A DNA stretch of 64,000 nucleotides from Paenibacillus pedocola (GTDB lineage: Bacteria > Bacillota > Bacilli > Paenibacillales > Paenibacillaceae). The position numbers and the translations under genes are program-made. Within the stretch, counting starts at the first letter, position 1; each line of letters begins with the position of its first letter. Where the stretch lies: positions 248,001 through 312,000 of the forward strand of contig NZ_CP134223.1 of NCBI RefSeq assembly GCF_031599675.1, written 5' to 3'. This document shows, one piece after another, positions 25,764 through 33,605 of the stretch. The notes under the pieces are model-generated. The model worked only from the letters and a program-made list of their open reading frames with translations, was not told where the DNA came from and ran no database searches.

Positions 25764-27152
25764 TTACCGCTTGATAATCTCGGTGACCTTGTTCTGAATA
25801 ACCGGCATCACTTCCTCAAGTGTTTTGTGGCCGGTCTCGACCGGCTGGAGCTCATTGATGAACATGTCGTTGATCTGCGAATAGTTGGTGATCAGATGGT
25901 TGTAGGATTCATAGCCGTATTTGACCGCACCTTCGTACACCTTCTTCACATCCTCTGGATCAATGCCGTCAAAATGCTTGTAGTAAGCTTCCGCAGCCTC
26001 GGTGTTCACCGGCGGATTGCCGCCGCTCAGCTCGATGGATTTCTCCTGAACCTCTGTCGTCATCAGGAACTTGATCCATTCAAAAGCTTCCTTCGGATGC
26101 TTCGAGCCTTTTAGAATCAGCAGCGGGTCAACATACAAGGTGCTCCGTACTTTATCATTACCGCCCCATGGGACTGCGGCTACGCCGATTTTAAACGGAA
26201 AATCATTCGCGCCTGCCAGATTCCAGGAGCCGCCGATCGACATACCGATTTTGCCGGCTACGAAGGGGTCGCCGTTCTGGCCCGCTACACTTTTGCTCCA
26301 CTCGGAGGTAGGTGATACTTTGTCCTTAAAGACCAGATCGAATAATTTCTGGTAAGCAGCGATAACCTCCGGTGAGTCAAAATGTGTCTCAGACGGTACG
26401 CCCCCGTTAGTCCACGTATCCGCGGAATACGGTTCTGCTCCGAAATACAGCGGCCGCATATCACGTTCAGCCCAGGTAAAGTCAACCCCGTATTGAGTTT
26501 TGGCGATATCGTCCGACACTAAGGTCATCTGTTTGGCTTCTTCGACCATTTTCTCAAACGTCCAGCTCTTGTCCTCGTAGTCACTTGGCGGATAGGAGAG
26601 CTTCGCAGCATCGAACATATCCTTGTTGTACAGCATAAGTGTGACGTACATATTCACCGGGATGCCGTAGGTACGGTCATTGACCGTATATATTTTCATC
26701 AGATTGTCCGGGATATGGTAATCCTCGGCTTTGAACCCGTCTTCGGCTATCAGGTCGGTCAGATCGAGCAGCATATCTTTGTTGTAATATTCGGCAAAAC
26801 CGCCGTATCCGTAGTGGCTGGTGACATCGGGCGATTTGCCTCCGGCAATCAGGGTCTGCAGCTTGCTGTCGAACTGCTCGTAGGGCGCTTTTTCCACTTT
26901 GACCTTGATATTCGGGTGCTCCTTCTCAAAATCAGGAATCAGCTTCTCGATGAAGGTGCGGTCCTCGGAATCAATCGTATAGTGCGTAATCGTCACTTGT
27001 TCGTCTGAGCCGCCGTTGTTACCGTTGTTTCCGCTGCCTGTTGCCACATTGCCTGCCGATTTACCCCCGCCGCAGCCGGACAAAGCCGCCGCTGTAGTCA
27101 ACAGTGCGGCCAGCAGCAATGCGGACCGTTTCCTAATGGTGTTCTTATTCAT
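25764..27152 (-). CDS. Sugar-binding lipoprotein of the MalFG-type ABC importer
   Basis: This is a 462-residue family 1 extracellular binding protein. Its N-terminus (KRSALLLAALLTTAAALSGC) ends in the lipobox LSGC, followed by a Gly/Asn-rich linker, so it is anchored outside the membrane. Family 1 features include HYTIDSEDRTFIEKLIPDFEKEHPNIKV, KSPDVTSHYGYGGFAEYY and KIGMSIGGSWNLAG. Two earlier in-frame ATG codons exist, but ATGGAGGGA acts as the ribosome binding site for the ATG at 27152. It works with the permeases at 27207 and 28085. The translation stop is 82 bases before the LacI gene. Confidence 0.9.
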   Translation of the reverse strand: MNKNTIRKRSALLLAALLTTAAALSGCGGGKSAGNVATGSGNNGNNGGSDEQVTITHYTIDSEDRTFIEKLIPDFEKEHPNIKVKVEKAPYEQFDSKLQTLIAGGKSPDVTSHYGYGGFAEYYNKDMLLDLTDLIAEDGFKAEDYHIPDNLMKIYTVNDRTYGIPVNMYVTLMLYNKDMFDAAKLSYPPSDYEDKSWTFEKMVEEAKQMTLVSDDIAKTQYGVDFTWAERDMRPLYFGAEPYSADTWTNGGVPSETHFDSPEVIAAYQKLFDLVFKDKVSPTSEWSKSVAGQNGDPFVAGKIGMSIGGSWNLAGANDFPFKIGVAAVPWGGNDKVRSTLYVDPLLILKGSKHPKEAFEWIKFLMTTEVQEKSIELSGGNPPVNTEAAEAYYKHFDGIDPEDVKKVYEGAVKYGYESYNHLITNYSQINDMFINELQPVETGHKTLEEVMPVIQNKVTEIIKR

Positions 27153-27206
27153 CCAGAATCCCTCCATCATTTCAAGAGTATTGGGCCGCTGTAAGAGTAG
27201 CGGAGA

Positions 27207-28088
27207 TTACTTGATGCCTGTAAGTACGATGCCTTCCACGAACTGCTTCTGGGCGATGGCGAACAGGGTGACAATCGGCACCATCGCCAGCACGGAAGCC
27301 ACCATTAAGAGATGCCACGGCGGAATACGGAACCGGGAGGAGGTGAGTGAGGCCATGCCGACCGGAAGCGTAAATTTGTCCGAGGAGCTTAAGTACAACA
27401 CCGGGGTCAAGAGGTCATTCCAGCTGTAGATAAAAGCAAAGATCGCCACGGTCGCCAGTGCTGGAGCTGATAGTGGGAGTGCAATCGTCCGCCACATCCG
27501 CAGCTCGCCGCAGCCATCGATTCTTCCGGCGTCGAACAGCTCCTCCGGCAGTGTGGAGAAGAACTGGCGCAGCAGAAAAATGTTATACGCCGAGCCGAAG
27601 AAGGCAGGTACGACCAGCGGCAGGAAGGTGTCGATCCACTGCATTTTGGAGAAGAGCACGAATTGCGGAATCATGATCGCCGGATAAGGAAGCATCATTG
27701 TGCTCAGCAGCAGAATGAACCAGAGCTGGTTGCCCCGGCCGCGGTATCTGGCGAAGCCGTAAGCGACCAGCGCCGAGGACAGCAGCGTGCCGATGACGGT
27801 GAGGACCCCGATAATGAGGCTATTCTTGTACAACGTGCCGAACTGCAGCGTATCAAAAATCTCTGTGTAATTGCTCCAGGCCCAGCTCTCCGGCAGAAAG
27901 GTCGGCGGAAACTTCAGCATCTCCCGCTTCGATTTCAGTGAGGTGGAGACCATGAAGAACAGCGGCAGCAGCATCAGGAAGGTTGTAATCAGCAGGGCTG
28001 CGAAGCTGGCAATCTTGACCGGGTCAGCCTTCCGGCGGTGTGCCAGGGATGAAGGTGCCCGGGAGCTGGCAGCTTTGACGATACTCAT
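27207..28088 (-). CDS. Sugar ABC transporter permease, MalG type
   Basis: This is a 293-residue permease with about six membrane segments. The EAA loop is LFDAGRIDGCGELRMWRTIALPLS, about residues 187-210, and the C-terminus KQFVEGIVLTGIK is typical of MalG-type proteins. The first 20 residues are a hydrophilic tail. Its ATG overlaps the end of the preceding permease gene by four bases (ATGA), so the two are translationally coupled. Confidence 0.93.
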   Translation of the reverse strand: MSIVKAASSRAPSSLAHRRKADPVKIASFAALLITTFLMLLPLFFMVSTSLKSKREMLKFPPTFLPESWAWSNYTEIFDTLQFGTLYKNSLIIGVLTVIGTLLSSALVAYGFARYRGRGNQLWFILLLSTMMLPYPAIMIPQFVLFSKMQWIDTFLPLVVPAFFGSAYNIFLLRQFFSTLPEELFDAGRIDGCGELRMWRTIALPLSAPALATVAIFAFIYSWNDLLTPVLYLSSSDKFTLPVGMASLTSSRFRIPPWHLLMVASVLAMVPIVTLFAIAQKQFVEGIVLTGIK

Positions 28089-28984
28089 CGGCGTCCGCCT
28101 CCTTCATAATGAACATACCGGTTTGACAGCTTCATAATGACGGCCGTGAATAGCATAACGACGATCAGCAGCACCCAGGCCAGTGCGGACGAGTAACCGG
28201 CGCGGTATTCCTTGAAGGCACTGGTGTACAGATTGTAGACGTAGAACCAGGTAGAGTAATTGGGGCCGCCCTGCGTCATGACAAATGCCTGGGTAAAGAC
28301 CTGGAAGGAGTCGATCAGGCCCATAATGAGCTGGAACAGCAGGACCGGGGAGATCATCGGCAGAGTAATATTTACAAAAATCCGCAAGCGTCCCGCCCCA
28401 TCGAGCCTGGCGGCTTCAATCAGGCTGCCCGGCACACCCTGCAGTCCGGCCAGGAAGAGGATCATCCCTGCTCCGGCGGTCCAGAAGGACATGATAATGA
28501 GCGCGTATAATGCAGTGTCGGGACTCATCAGCCACGCCGGGCCGGGAATGCCGAACCAGGAGAGCATATAATTGAAGAGGCCGATCTGCGGGTTAAAGAT
28601 CCAGTACCAGAGCAGTGACATGGCCACCCCCGAGACCATGCTGGGAAAATACATCGCAGTCCGGAAGAAGCCGCGCAGGGGAAGGGTCTGATTCAGCAGC
28701 AGCGCGAAGCCGAGGGCCAGCAGCAGCTGTACAGGCACACTAATGAAGGTGTATTTCAGCGTGACCGTTACAGACTTCCAGAACAGCTCACTGCCAAACA
28801 TCTCAGTGTAGTTGGCCAGGCCGATGAACCTGGGCGGATGGACAATGTCATAATCAGTGAAGCTGTAGTAGAGTGAAGACAAGATAGGGTAAAGGGCGAA
28901 GACAAGGAAGCCGATGAGCCACGGCGATATGAACATGTACATGTAGAACGTCTGCCGCCGGCTTTCACTCTTAATCACGGTCAC
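28085..28984 (-). CDS. Sugar ABC transporter permease, MalF type
   Basis: This is a 299-residue permease and the first gene of the LacI-controlled operon. The N-terminus (YMYMFISPWLIGFLVFALYPILSSLYYSFTDYD) is the MalF-type opening and the EAA loop is LIEAARLDGAGRLRIFVNITLP at about residues 189-210. It has about six membrane segments. The start codon is GTG at 28984, preceded by GAAAGG; no ATG suits the alignment. The operators and promoter at 29002-29178 lie directly upstream. No ATPase gene is in the operon, so a shared MsmX-like ATPase is expected. Confidence 0.93.
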   Translation of the reverse strand: MTVIKSESRRQTFYMYMFISPWLIGFLVFALYPILSSLYYSFTDYDIVHPPRFIGLANYTEMFGSELFWKSVTVTLKYTFISVPVQLLLALGFALLLNQTLPLRGFFRTAMYFPSMVSGVAMSLLWYWIFNPQIGLFNYMLSWFGIPGPAWLMSPDTALYALIIMSFWTAGAGMILFLAGLQGVPGSLIEAARLDGAGRLRIFVNITLPMISPVLLFQLIMGLIDSFQVFTQAFVMTQGGPNYSTWFYVYNLYTSAFKEYRAGYSSALAWVLLIVVMLFTAVIMKLSNRYVHYEGGGRR

Positions 28985-29001
28985 ACCAACCTTTCATCAA
29001 T

Positions 29002-29023
29002 AAAGTTAAAGCGCTTTAACTTT
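29002..29023. promoter_or_regulatory. LacI-type operator O1 (perfect 22-bp palindrome)
   Basis: The half-site AAAGTTAAAGC at 29002-29012 is followed without spacer by its exact complement at 29013-29023, with the central CG step typical of LacI-family operators. It lies 18 bases before the first gene of the sugar operon. Confidence 0.85.
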
Positions 29024-29072
29024 TGTTGCAAATAAAAGTCGGATAAGCTCTAAATTACTGATATTAAAACTA

Positions 29073-29096
29073 TAAAGTTTAAACGCTTAAACTTTA
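29073..29096. promoter_or_regulatory. LacI-type operator O2 (near-perfect 24-bp palindrome)
   Basis: TAAAGTTTAAAC and GCTTAAACTTTA form a 24-bp palindrome with one mismatched pair and a central CG. Its centre is 72 bp from that of O1, about seven helical turns, so a repressor tetramer or two dimers could sit on the same DNA face. Confidence 0.8.
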
Positions 29097-29149
29097 CAGC
29101 CTTCCTGATGACAATATCATAGAGGATGGGCCGGGAATAATCAACAGTT

Positions 29150-29178
29150 ATTTTAGACAATAAAGCGCTACCAGTCAA
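29150..29178 (-). promoter_or_regulatory. Sigma-A promoter of the LacI-controlled sugar operon
   Basis: Read on the minus strand, TTGACT (29178-29173) and TAAAAT (29155-29150) are separated by exactly 17 bases. The spacer contains AGCGCTTTA, a half copy of the operator, at 29162-29170. O1 and O2 lie downstream of the predicted start point, where a bound repressor would block transcription. With the udk terminator this explains most of the 28985-29384 gap. Confidence 0.8.
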
Positions 29179-29318
29179 TAAATATTACGCAAACCTGTGT
29201 TTTTTTATAATTATTGATCCTCCAAGCCGACATTCTATTATTATGTGTGAAGTATAATGACATTGATATGGCGTGGAAAGCAGGTGTTGGGATCATTGAT
29301 CCCGTAATAGCGGGCGAA

Positions 29319-29357
29319 GAAAAAGACAGCTGCCATGATTGCTCACAGCAGCTGTCT
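29319..29357 (-). terminator. Terminator after uridine kinase
   Basis: AGACAGCTGC at 29324-29333 and its exact complement GCAGCTGTCT at 29348-29357 flank a 14-base loop. Read on the minus strand the stem is followed by TTTTTC. Confidence 0.88.
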
Positions 29358-29384
29358 GTCCCAAAGCTTAAATCCGGTTATGCC

Positions 29385-30026
29385 TTAACGTGTGCTTCCG
29401 TTCCACTGCTGATCGCCCGACAAATATTTTGCGGTCAATACCGACAATAGCTCGATGCCGACTTCATTCTGCCCGCCTTCGGGGATGATGAGGTCTGCGT
29501 ATTTCTTGGAAGGCTCGATGAACGCCTCGTGCATAGGTTTCACCGTCGTCAGATATTGCGTGTGGATCGAACGGATCGTCCGGCCGCGTTCCTCGATATC
29601 GCGCAGCACCCGGCGCAGAATCCGTACATCCGGGTCAGTATCAACGAATACCTTAATGTTCAGCTGTGTCCGCAGCTTCTCGTCGGACAGCACATGCAGG
29701 CCTTCCACGATAACAATGTTGTTGGGCTTCAGCTCAACGGTCTTGTCTGTGAAGCGGGCATGCGTGGTGAAATCATACACCGGAGCATAGGCGGCTTGTC
29801 CTGACTTCAGACAATCGAGATGCTCAATCAGCAATTCCGTGTCAAAAGCCAGCGGATGATCGTAATTGATTGCTCCGCGTTCTTCGAGGCTGAGATAGGA
29901 ATGGTCTTTATAGTAGTTATCCTGAGATATGAACGTCACTTTGTCAGTTCCAAGACGGTTAATAACGGAGCGGGCTACCGTTGTTTTGCCGGAACCAGTC
30001 CCGCCGGCGATACCAATAATAAGCAT
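29385..30026 (-). CDS. udk: Uridine kinase
   Basis: This is a 213-residue enzyme that phosphorylates uridine and cytidine for pyrimidine salvage in the cytoplasm. The Walker A loop GIAGGTGSGKTTVA is at residues 5-18. Further family features are FISQDNYYKDHSYL, NYDHPLAFD, IVIVEGLHVL, IKVFVDTDPDVRILRR and the RDIEERGRTI lid. The ATG at 30026 is fixed by the family N-terminus; GGGAGG lies 14 bases upstream, further than usual. It is a single gene with its own terminator, and an extended -10 (TG-C-TACAAT) lies at 30073-30081 on the minus strand. Length is normal for the family. Confidence 0.95.
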   Translation of the reverse strand: MLIIGIAGGTGSGKTTVARSVINRLGTDKVTFISQDNYYKDHSYLSLEERGAINYDHPLAFDTELLIEHLDCLKSGQAAYAPVYDFTTHARFTDKTVELKPNNIVIVEGLHVLSDEKLRTQLNIKVFVDTDPDVRILRRVLRDIEERGRTIRSIHTQYLTTVKPMHEAFIEPSKKYADLIIPEGGQNEVGIELLSVLTAKYLSGDQQWNGSTR

Positions 30027-30201
30027 GGTGTTGTAATAAACCTCCCTAAGCTATTGCCTTTGCAATTCCAATATTGTAGCACAGCGGTCAACTTATTTCA
30101 CCTCGGATACAGGTACTAAAACGTGAATTTTTTAAAAAAATATAAGAAATTACAGGTTTTTAAAGCTGTTTCTTCTTGAAATTTAGAAATTTGCCGTGAA
30201 A

Positions 30202-30210
30202 TGTTATAAT
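30202..30210 (+). promoter_or_regulatory. Extended -10 promoter candidate for threonine aldolase
   Basis: TG-T-TATAAT ends at 30210, 50 bases before the start codon. A weak -35 (TTAGAA) lies 16 bases upstream. Confidence 0.5.
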
Positions 30211-30259
30211 TTTAGAACATTGTTCAATTATAGCGTACCTGAGAGGAGAATTTGCCCTT

Positions 30260-31351
30260 ATGCAAGAACAGATAACATTGATGGAGGCTTTTGACGGAGC
30301 TGAGATTCAATTAGCGGGCCACGGAAAACGGGATGTGCAGGTGCTGAAACAGGCATTTGCCGCTGCCGAAGGAAATATTAGCAGTGATATATACGGGGAC
30401 GGCGCAGTCATCGAGGATTTCCAGGCGGAAATAGCAGGCGTACTCGGTAAAGAATCAGCGGTCTTCTTCCCGAGCGGAACGATGGCTCAGCAGATTGCTC
30501 TCCGGATCTGGTGTGACCGCAAAGGGCTGAAGACCGTCGCCTACCATCCTTTGTGCCATTTGGAGATTCATGAGCAGGACGGGCTGAAGGAGCTGCACCA
30601 TATCAAGCCGGTACTGCTTGCTGACAAGGACCGTCTGATCACCCTGGAGGATGTGCAGAATATTGGAGAGGACATTGCCTGCCTGCTTCTTGAGCTGCCG
30701 CAGCGCGAGATCGGCGGCCAGCTGCCGGATTATGCTGAGCTTGAAGCCATCTCCGCCTATTGCCGTGAGCAGGGGATTATTCTGCATCTGGACGGGGCCC
30801 GGCTGTTCGAGGTGCTGCCGTATTACGGGAAGACCGCGGCAGAAGTCTGCGGGCTGTTCGACAGTGTGTATATCTCCTTCTACAAAGGCATAGGCGGCAT
30901 TGCCGGGGCGATTCTCGCGGGCAGCAGGGACTTTACAGAGGAGTCTAAGATCTGGAAGCGGCGGCATGGCGGCGATCTGATCAGCCTGTATCCGTATATT
31001 ATTCCTGCACAATATTACTACCGGCAACGGGCGGGCCGGATGGCTCAGTATTACACGGAAGCCAAGGAGCTTGCGGCTCTGTTCAACGCTTGCCACAAGG
31101 TGTCTACGCTGCCGGAAGTGCCGGTGTCGAACATGTTCCATGTCCATTTTGCCCTGTCCAAAGAGCAGGCAGAGCTGATTCTAATCGAAGTGTGTGCGCA
31201 GACGGGTGTAGCCCTTGCCGCAAGGCTGAAGGAAACCGGAGCAAACTCCTGTTATTATGAGCTGAACATCGGCGATTTGTACGGCGGGATTTCCAAAACC
31301 AAGCTGAAAGAGACATTCGGACTGCTCGATCAGCTGCTGAAAGAAGCTTAA
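30260..31351 (+). CDS. Low-specificity L-threonine aldolase (PLP-dependent)
   Basis: This is a 363-residue fold-type I PLP enzyme that splits threonine or allo-threonine to glycine and acetaldehyde. Family features are YGDGAVIEDFQAEIAGVLGKESAVFFPSGTMAQQIALRI near the N-terminus, LHLDGARLFE with the PLP-contacting Asp, and the Schiff-base lysine in SFYKGIGG, at about residue 209. The His-rich stretch YHPLCHLEIHEQDG corresponds to the substrate-binding region. GAGAGGAG precedes the ATG by about 12 bases. It lies alone between udk and a VOC gene. The beta-eliminating lyase family also includes tyrosine phenol-lyases, but length and motifs favour the aldolase. Confidence 0.88.
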   Translation: MQEQITLMEAFDGAEIQLAGHGKRDVQVLKQAFAAAEGNISSDIYGDGAVIEDFQAEIAGVLGKESAVFFPSGTMAQQIALRIWCDRKGLKTVAYHPLCHLEIHEQDGLKELHHIKPVLLADKDRLITLEDVQNIGEDIACLLLELPQREIGGQLPDYAELEAISAYCREQGIILHLDGARLFEVLPYYGKTAAEVCGLFDSVYISFYKGIGGIAGAILAGSRDFTEESKIWKRRHGGDLISLYPYIIPAQYYYRQRAGRMAQYYTEAKELAALFNACHKVSTLPEVPVSNMFHVHFALSKEQAELILIEVCAQTGVALAARLKETGANSCYYELNIGDLYGGISKTKLKETFGLLDQLLKEA

Positions 31352-31396
31352 ACGATAATCCGGCATTCTCTGAATAAGGAGGGTGTCGTTTTTTTT
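31350..31396 (+). terminator. Weak terminator candidate after threonine aldolase
   Basis: AAACGATA pairs with TGTCGTTT (one G-U) across a loop of about 28 bases, and a run of nine T follows. The T-run is convincing, the stem only moderate. Confidence 0.45.
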
Positions 31397-31400
31397 TGGC

Positions 31401-31757
31401 TTAACTTTCTAACAGTAAAATTTTATTGCCATCCGGATCAAGGAACGGAAGCTCTTTTCCACCCCATACGGCTGTTGCCGGAGGTTCCAATTGGACGCCT
31501 TTTTCCTGCAGCTCAGCATAGGTCTGGTCAAGATTATCACAAGCGAATACAAAGTTGACCTTGCCTTCGCTTGATTTGCCCCATTTATTCTCATCCCAAA
31601 TCACGATTACAGGAGCATCTTTCCGAAATCCTATAGATACACCATCGTAGTTCTCATCTGGCTCCAAGATAGGTATACCTAATTTTTCATTATAAAATTC
31701 GACCAGTTCCTTTGGATGCGTAGAAGAGATATTCACACACTGATATTTCGTAATCAT
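31401..31757 (-). CDS. VOC-superfamily (glyoxalase-like) protein
   Basis: This is a 118-residue single-module protein of the vicinal-oxygen-chelate superfamily (glyoxalase, bleomycin-resistance and dioxygenase fold). The N-terminal beta-alpha-beta unit CVNISSTHPKELVEFYNEKLGIPILE and the C-terminal AVWGGKELPFLDPDGNKILLLE are typical. The start is set at the second of two adjacent ATG codons, six bases after GGGAGG; the first ATG, at 31760, leaves only three bases. No substrate can be inferred from sequence or neighbours. Confidence 0.82.
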   Translation of the reverse strand: MITKYQCVNISSTHPKELVEFYNEKLGIPILEPDENYDGVSIGFRKDAPVIVIWDENKWGKSSEGKVNFVFACDNLDQTYAELQEKGVQLEPPATAVWGGKELPFLDPDGNKILLLES

Positions 31758-31867
31758 CATTTACCTCCCGGGCGATATTAATTTAGCTTCATCTGCTCAA
31801 TGGTTTCTTGTCCTCTTATTTTCTTACAATATAACGTATTCCGATCTTTAAAAATGACATAAGTTAC

Positions 31868-31892
31868 TAAAAAAGACACCCTAAGGGTGTCT
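31868..31892 (-). terminator. Terminator of the glycan cluster
   Basis: AGACACCC at 31874-31881, loop TAA, GGGTGTCT at 31885-31892. On the minus strand it is followed by five T and lies just after the last glycosyltransferase gene. Confidence 0.88.
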
Positions 31893-31930
31893 TCAGTGTG
31901 AGCGATATGGAGCCGGTCTACAGCCGGCAG

Positions 31931-33244
31931 TTACCGGTTCAACAGTGTTCTTACAAAAGAGACGCGCAGCAGCTGCTTCTTCATCAGCTTGGTGCGGAAC
32001 TCGCGTTTGAGCTGGCTGTAGGCTTTGGGGCAATGGGTGCTGGCCCAGCTGTACATGAACTTGAAATCGGTATGGCTTTTGGCCGAGTTCATCAGATAAT
32101 ACGAGATGGTGTCATAGACGTTATGGTTGAACCATTCGTTCATTTCCGCCTTGCTGTAGCCGTAGCGTTCGATGGCCATATTGCGGATCAGCCGCTTCTC
32201 CTCCAGATTCTCGATCAGGAAGGACTGGCTGAGATTGAAGGTGATATTGTTGCCGTGGATCCGGTAAACTCCGGCAATCGTGTCGATAAATCCGGCATCG
32301 CCGATCAGCAGCGCGCGCAGATAAATCGATGCGTCGTTGACCATGTTCATGTTCAGAATATCCAGTGCCATCAGCGCTTCCCGCTTGAAGATGGTCGTGA
32401 GCGTGGAAGCGGGCTTGGGATAGTTCTTTTGCTCGAAATTCTTAAAATAGTCCTGCTTAGGCGTGATGCTCCGCAGTCCCAGGCTGGAGATTTTGAGCTG
32501 CTGCGATTTGGAGTATTCCATGAAGACATTCGCCGCGACAAAGGAGATTTCCGGGTGGAGCTTATGGAAGCTTACGGCCTTGCTGAAATAGCCGGAGTCT
32601 ATGAGGTAGTCATCATCGTCCAGGAACAGGATGTACTCTCCGTCGCCGTGAGCGGCGAACGCCTTGCGCCGGTTGTTCCCCGGCCCCTGATTGGTTTCGC
32701 TGCGCATATAAATGACACGCGGTTCCTCCCCGAAGCTTGCAGCCATCATGGCATCCGTTCCGTCGCTGGAGCAGTCATCGATGACGGTGATCTCTTTATG
32801 GGGATAATCCTGGCGCAGAATGCTGTTAATCGCCTGGTTCAGGAAGTCTTTTCTATTATATGTGGTGATAATCACGCTAATCTTGGGAAGGCTGGCCGGG
32901 TCGGCGGATTCTGCAGGCTTGCTCTCCGGTGCTGTAATCCGCAGCTTCTCAAGCCCGGATAGGAGCTCGGGGAACTCTTTGCCAATGTCCGTATTGAACT
33001 GCTCCGAACAATAGAACTGCAGCGCATCCGCCGAGGCACGTCCTGATAAGCAGGCTTCAATGACTCCGGTTAGCGTCTCCAGCGGTTCCTTCTCCGCGTT
33101 ATTGGCTGCTCCGCTGCTGATATTCCGGCATTTGGTGACGATGTCTTCCCGGGACAGCCCCCCTGCGGGCGGATGCTGAATATCGTCATGGAGCTGATGC
33201 AGTAATCGGTAGCCGGCCTGTTGCAATCCTTCGCTGTGATCCAT
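31931..33244 (-). CDS. Family 2 glycosyltransferase with N-terminal extension
   Basis: This is a 437-residue protein. Residues 120-350 form a GT-A fold (PKISVIITTYNRKDFLNQAINSIL, EITVIDDCSSDGTDAMM, with the metal-binding LFLDDDDYL at about residue 210). The first 115 residues are a hydrophilic helical extension I do not recognise. It has no signal peptide or membrane segment, so it works at the inner face on a lipid-linked glycan or a nucleotide sugar. AGGAGG stands eight bases before the ATG. It is separated from the flippase gene by a 361-base gap but has the same orientation, so it is probably part of the same cluster. Confidence 0.88.
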   Translation of the reverse strand: MDHSEGLQQAGYRLLHQLHDDIQHPPAGGLSREDIVTKCRNISSGAANNAEKEPLETLTGVIEACLSGRASADALQFYCSEQFNTDIGKEFPELLSGLEKLRITAPESKPAESADPASLPKISVIITTYNRKDFLNQAINSILRQDYPHKEITVIDDCSSDGTDAMMAASFGEEPRVIYMRSETNQGPGNNRRKAFAAHGDGEYILFLDDDDYLIDSGYFSKAVSFHKLHPEISFVAANVFMEYSKSQQLKISSLGLRSITPKQDYFKNFEQKNYPKPASTLTTIFKREALMALDILNMNMVNDASIYLRALLIGDAGFIDTIAGVYRIHGNNITFNLSQSFLIENLEEKRLIRNMAIERYGYSKAEMNEWFNHNVYDTISYYLMNSAKSHTDFKFMYSWASTHCPKAYSQLKREFRTKLMKKQLLRVSFVRTLLNR

Positions 33245-33375
33245 ATTCAGCCCTCCTAAAGGTATGGTTCTTGTCTAAAAAGTTACGGGAAGCAAGCTAT
33301 AAATTTGAACTTTTAATGATTATATTTTTGGATTGGTCGTGACTGCAGAGAATGTTTGGACTTTCAGCCGCTGTT

Positions 33376-33465
33376 GTTCACAGATTCCTTGATTTGAACC
33401 CGCTATTAGCGGTTGGAATCTGTGAACTGCTTATGCTTTCGATGCTAGCTTTCCTTCGGAAAGCT
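33376..33465. repeat. Palindromic intergenic element with nested hairpins
   Basis: GTTCACAGATTCC at 33376-33388 and its exact complement GGAATCTGTGAAC at 33415-33427 enclose a second small hairpin (CCGCT-ATT-AGCGG). Twenty bases on, AGCTTTCC-TTC-GGAAAGCT at 33447-33465 is another perfect hairpin. The following GCGGACGCTACCGCTC to about 33484 is also repeat-like. Neither hairpin has a T-run, so they are not standard terminators. The remainder of the 33245-33605 gap shows no gene. It may be a small dispersed repeat of the genome. Confidence 0.7.
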
Positions 33466-33605
33466 TTCAGGCGGACGCTACCGCTCTTAGAGTTCCAAAA
33501 TTCCCCTCTGTCCCTTTTCCCTAAATGTTTATTTTCTAAGTTCAATAAATATGGCCGGTGCCCGTTTAATTGTATCTGCTACAGTTAAATGAGGCGGGAA
33601 GAGAG

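Noticed and set aside
31898-32962. Plus-strand frame of 354 codons
   Set aside because: Antisense to the glycosyltransferase with intact GT2 motifs.
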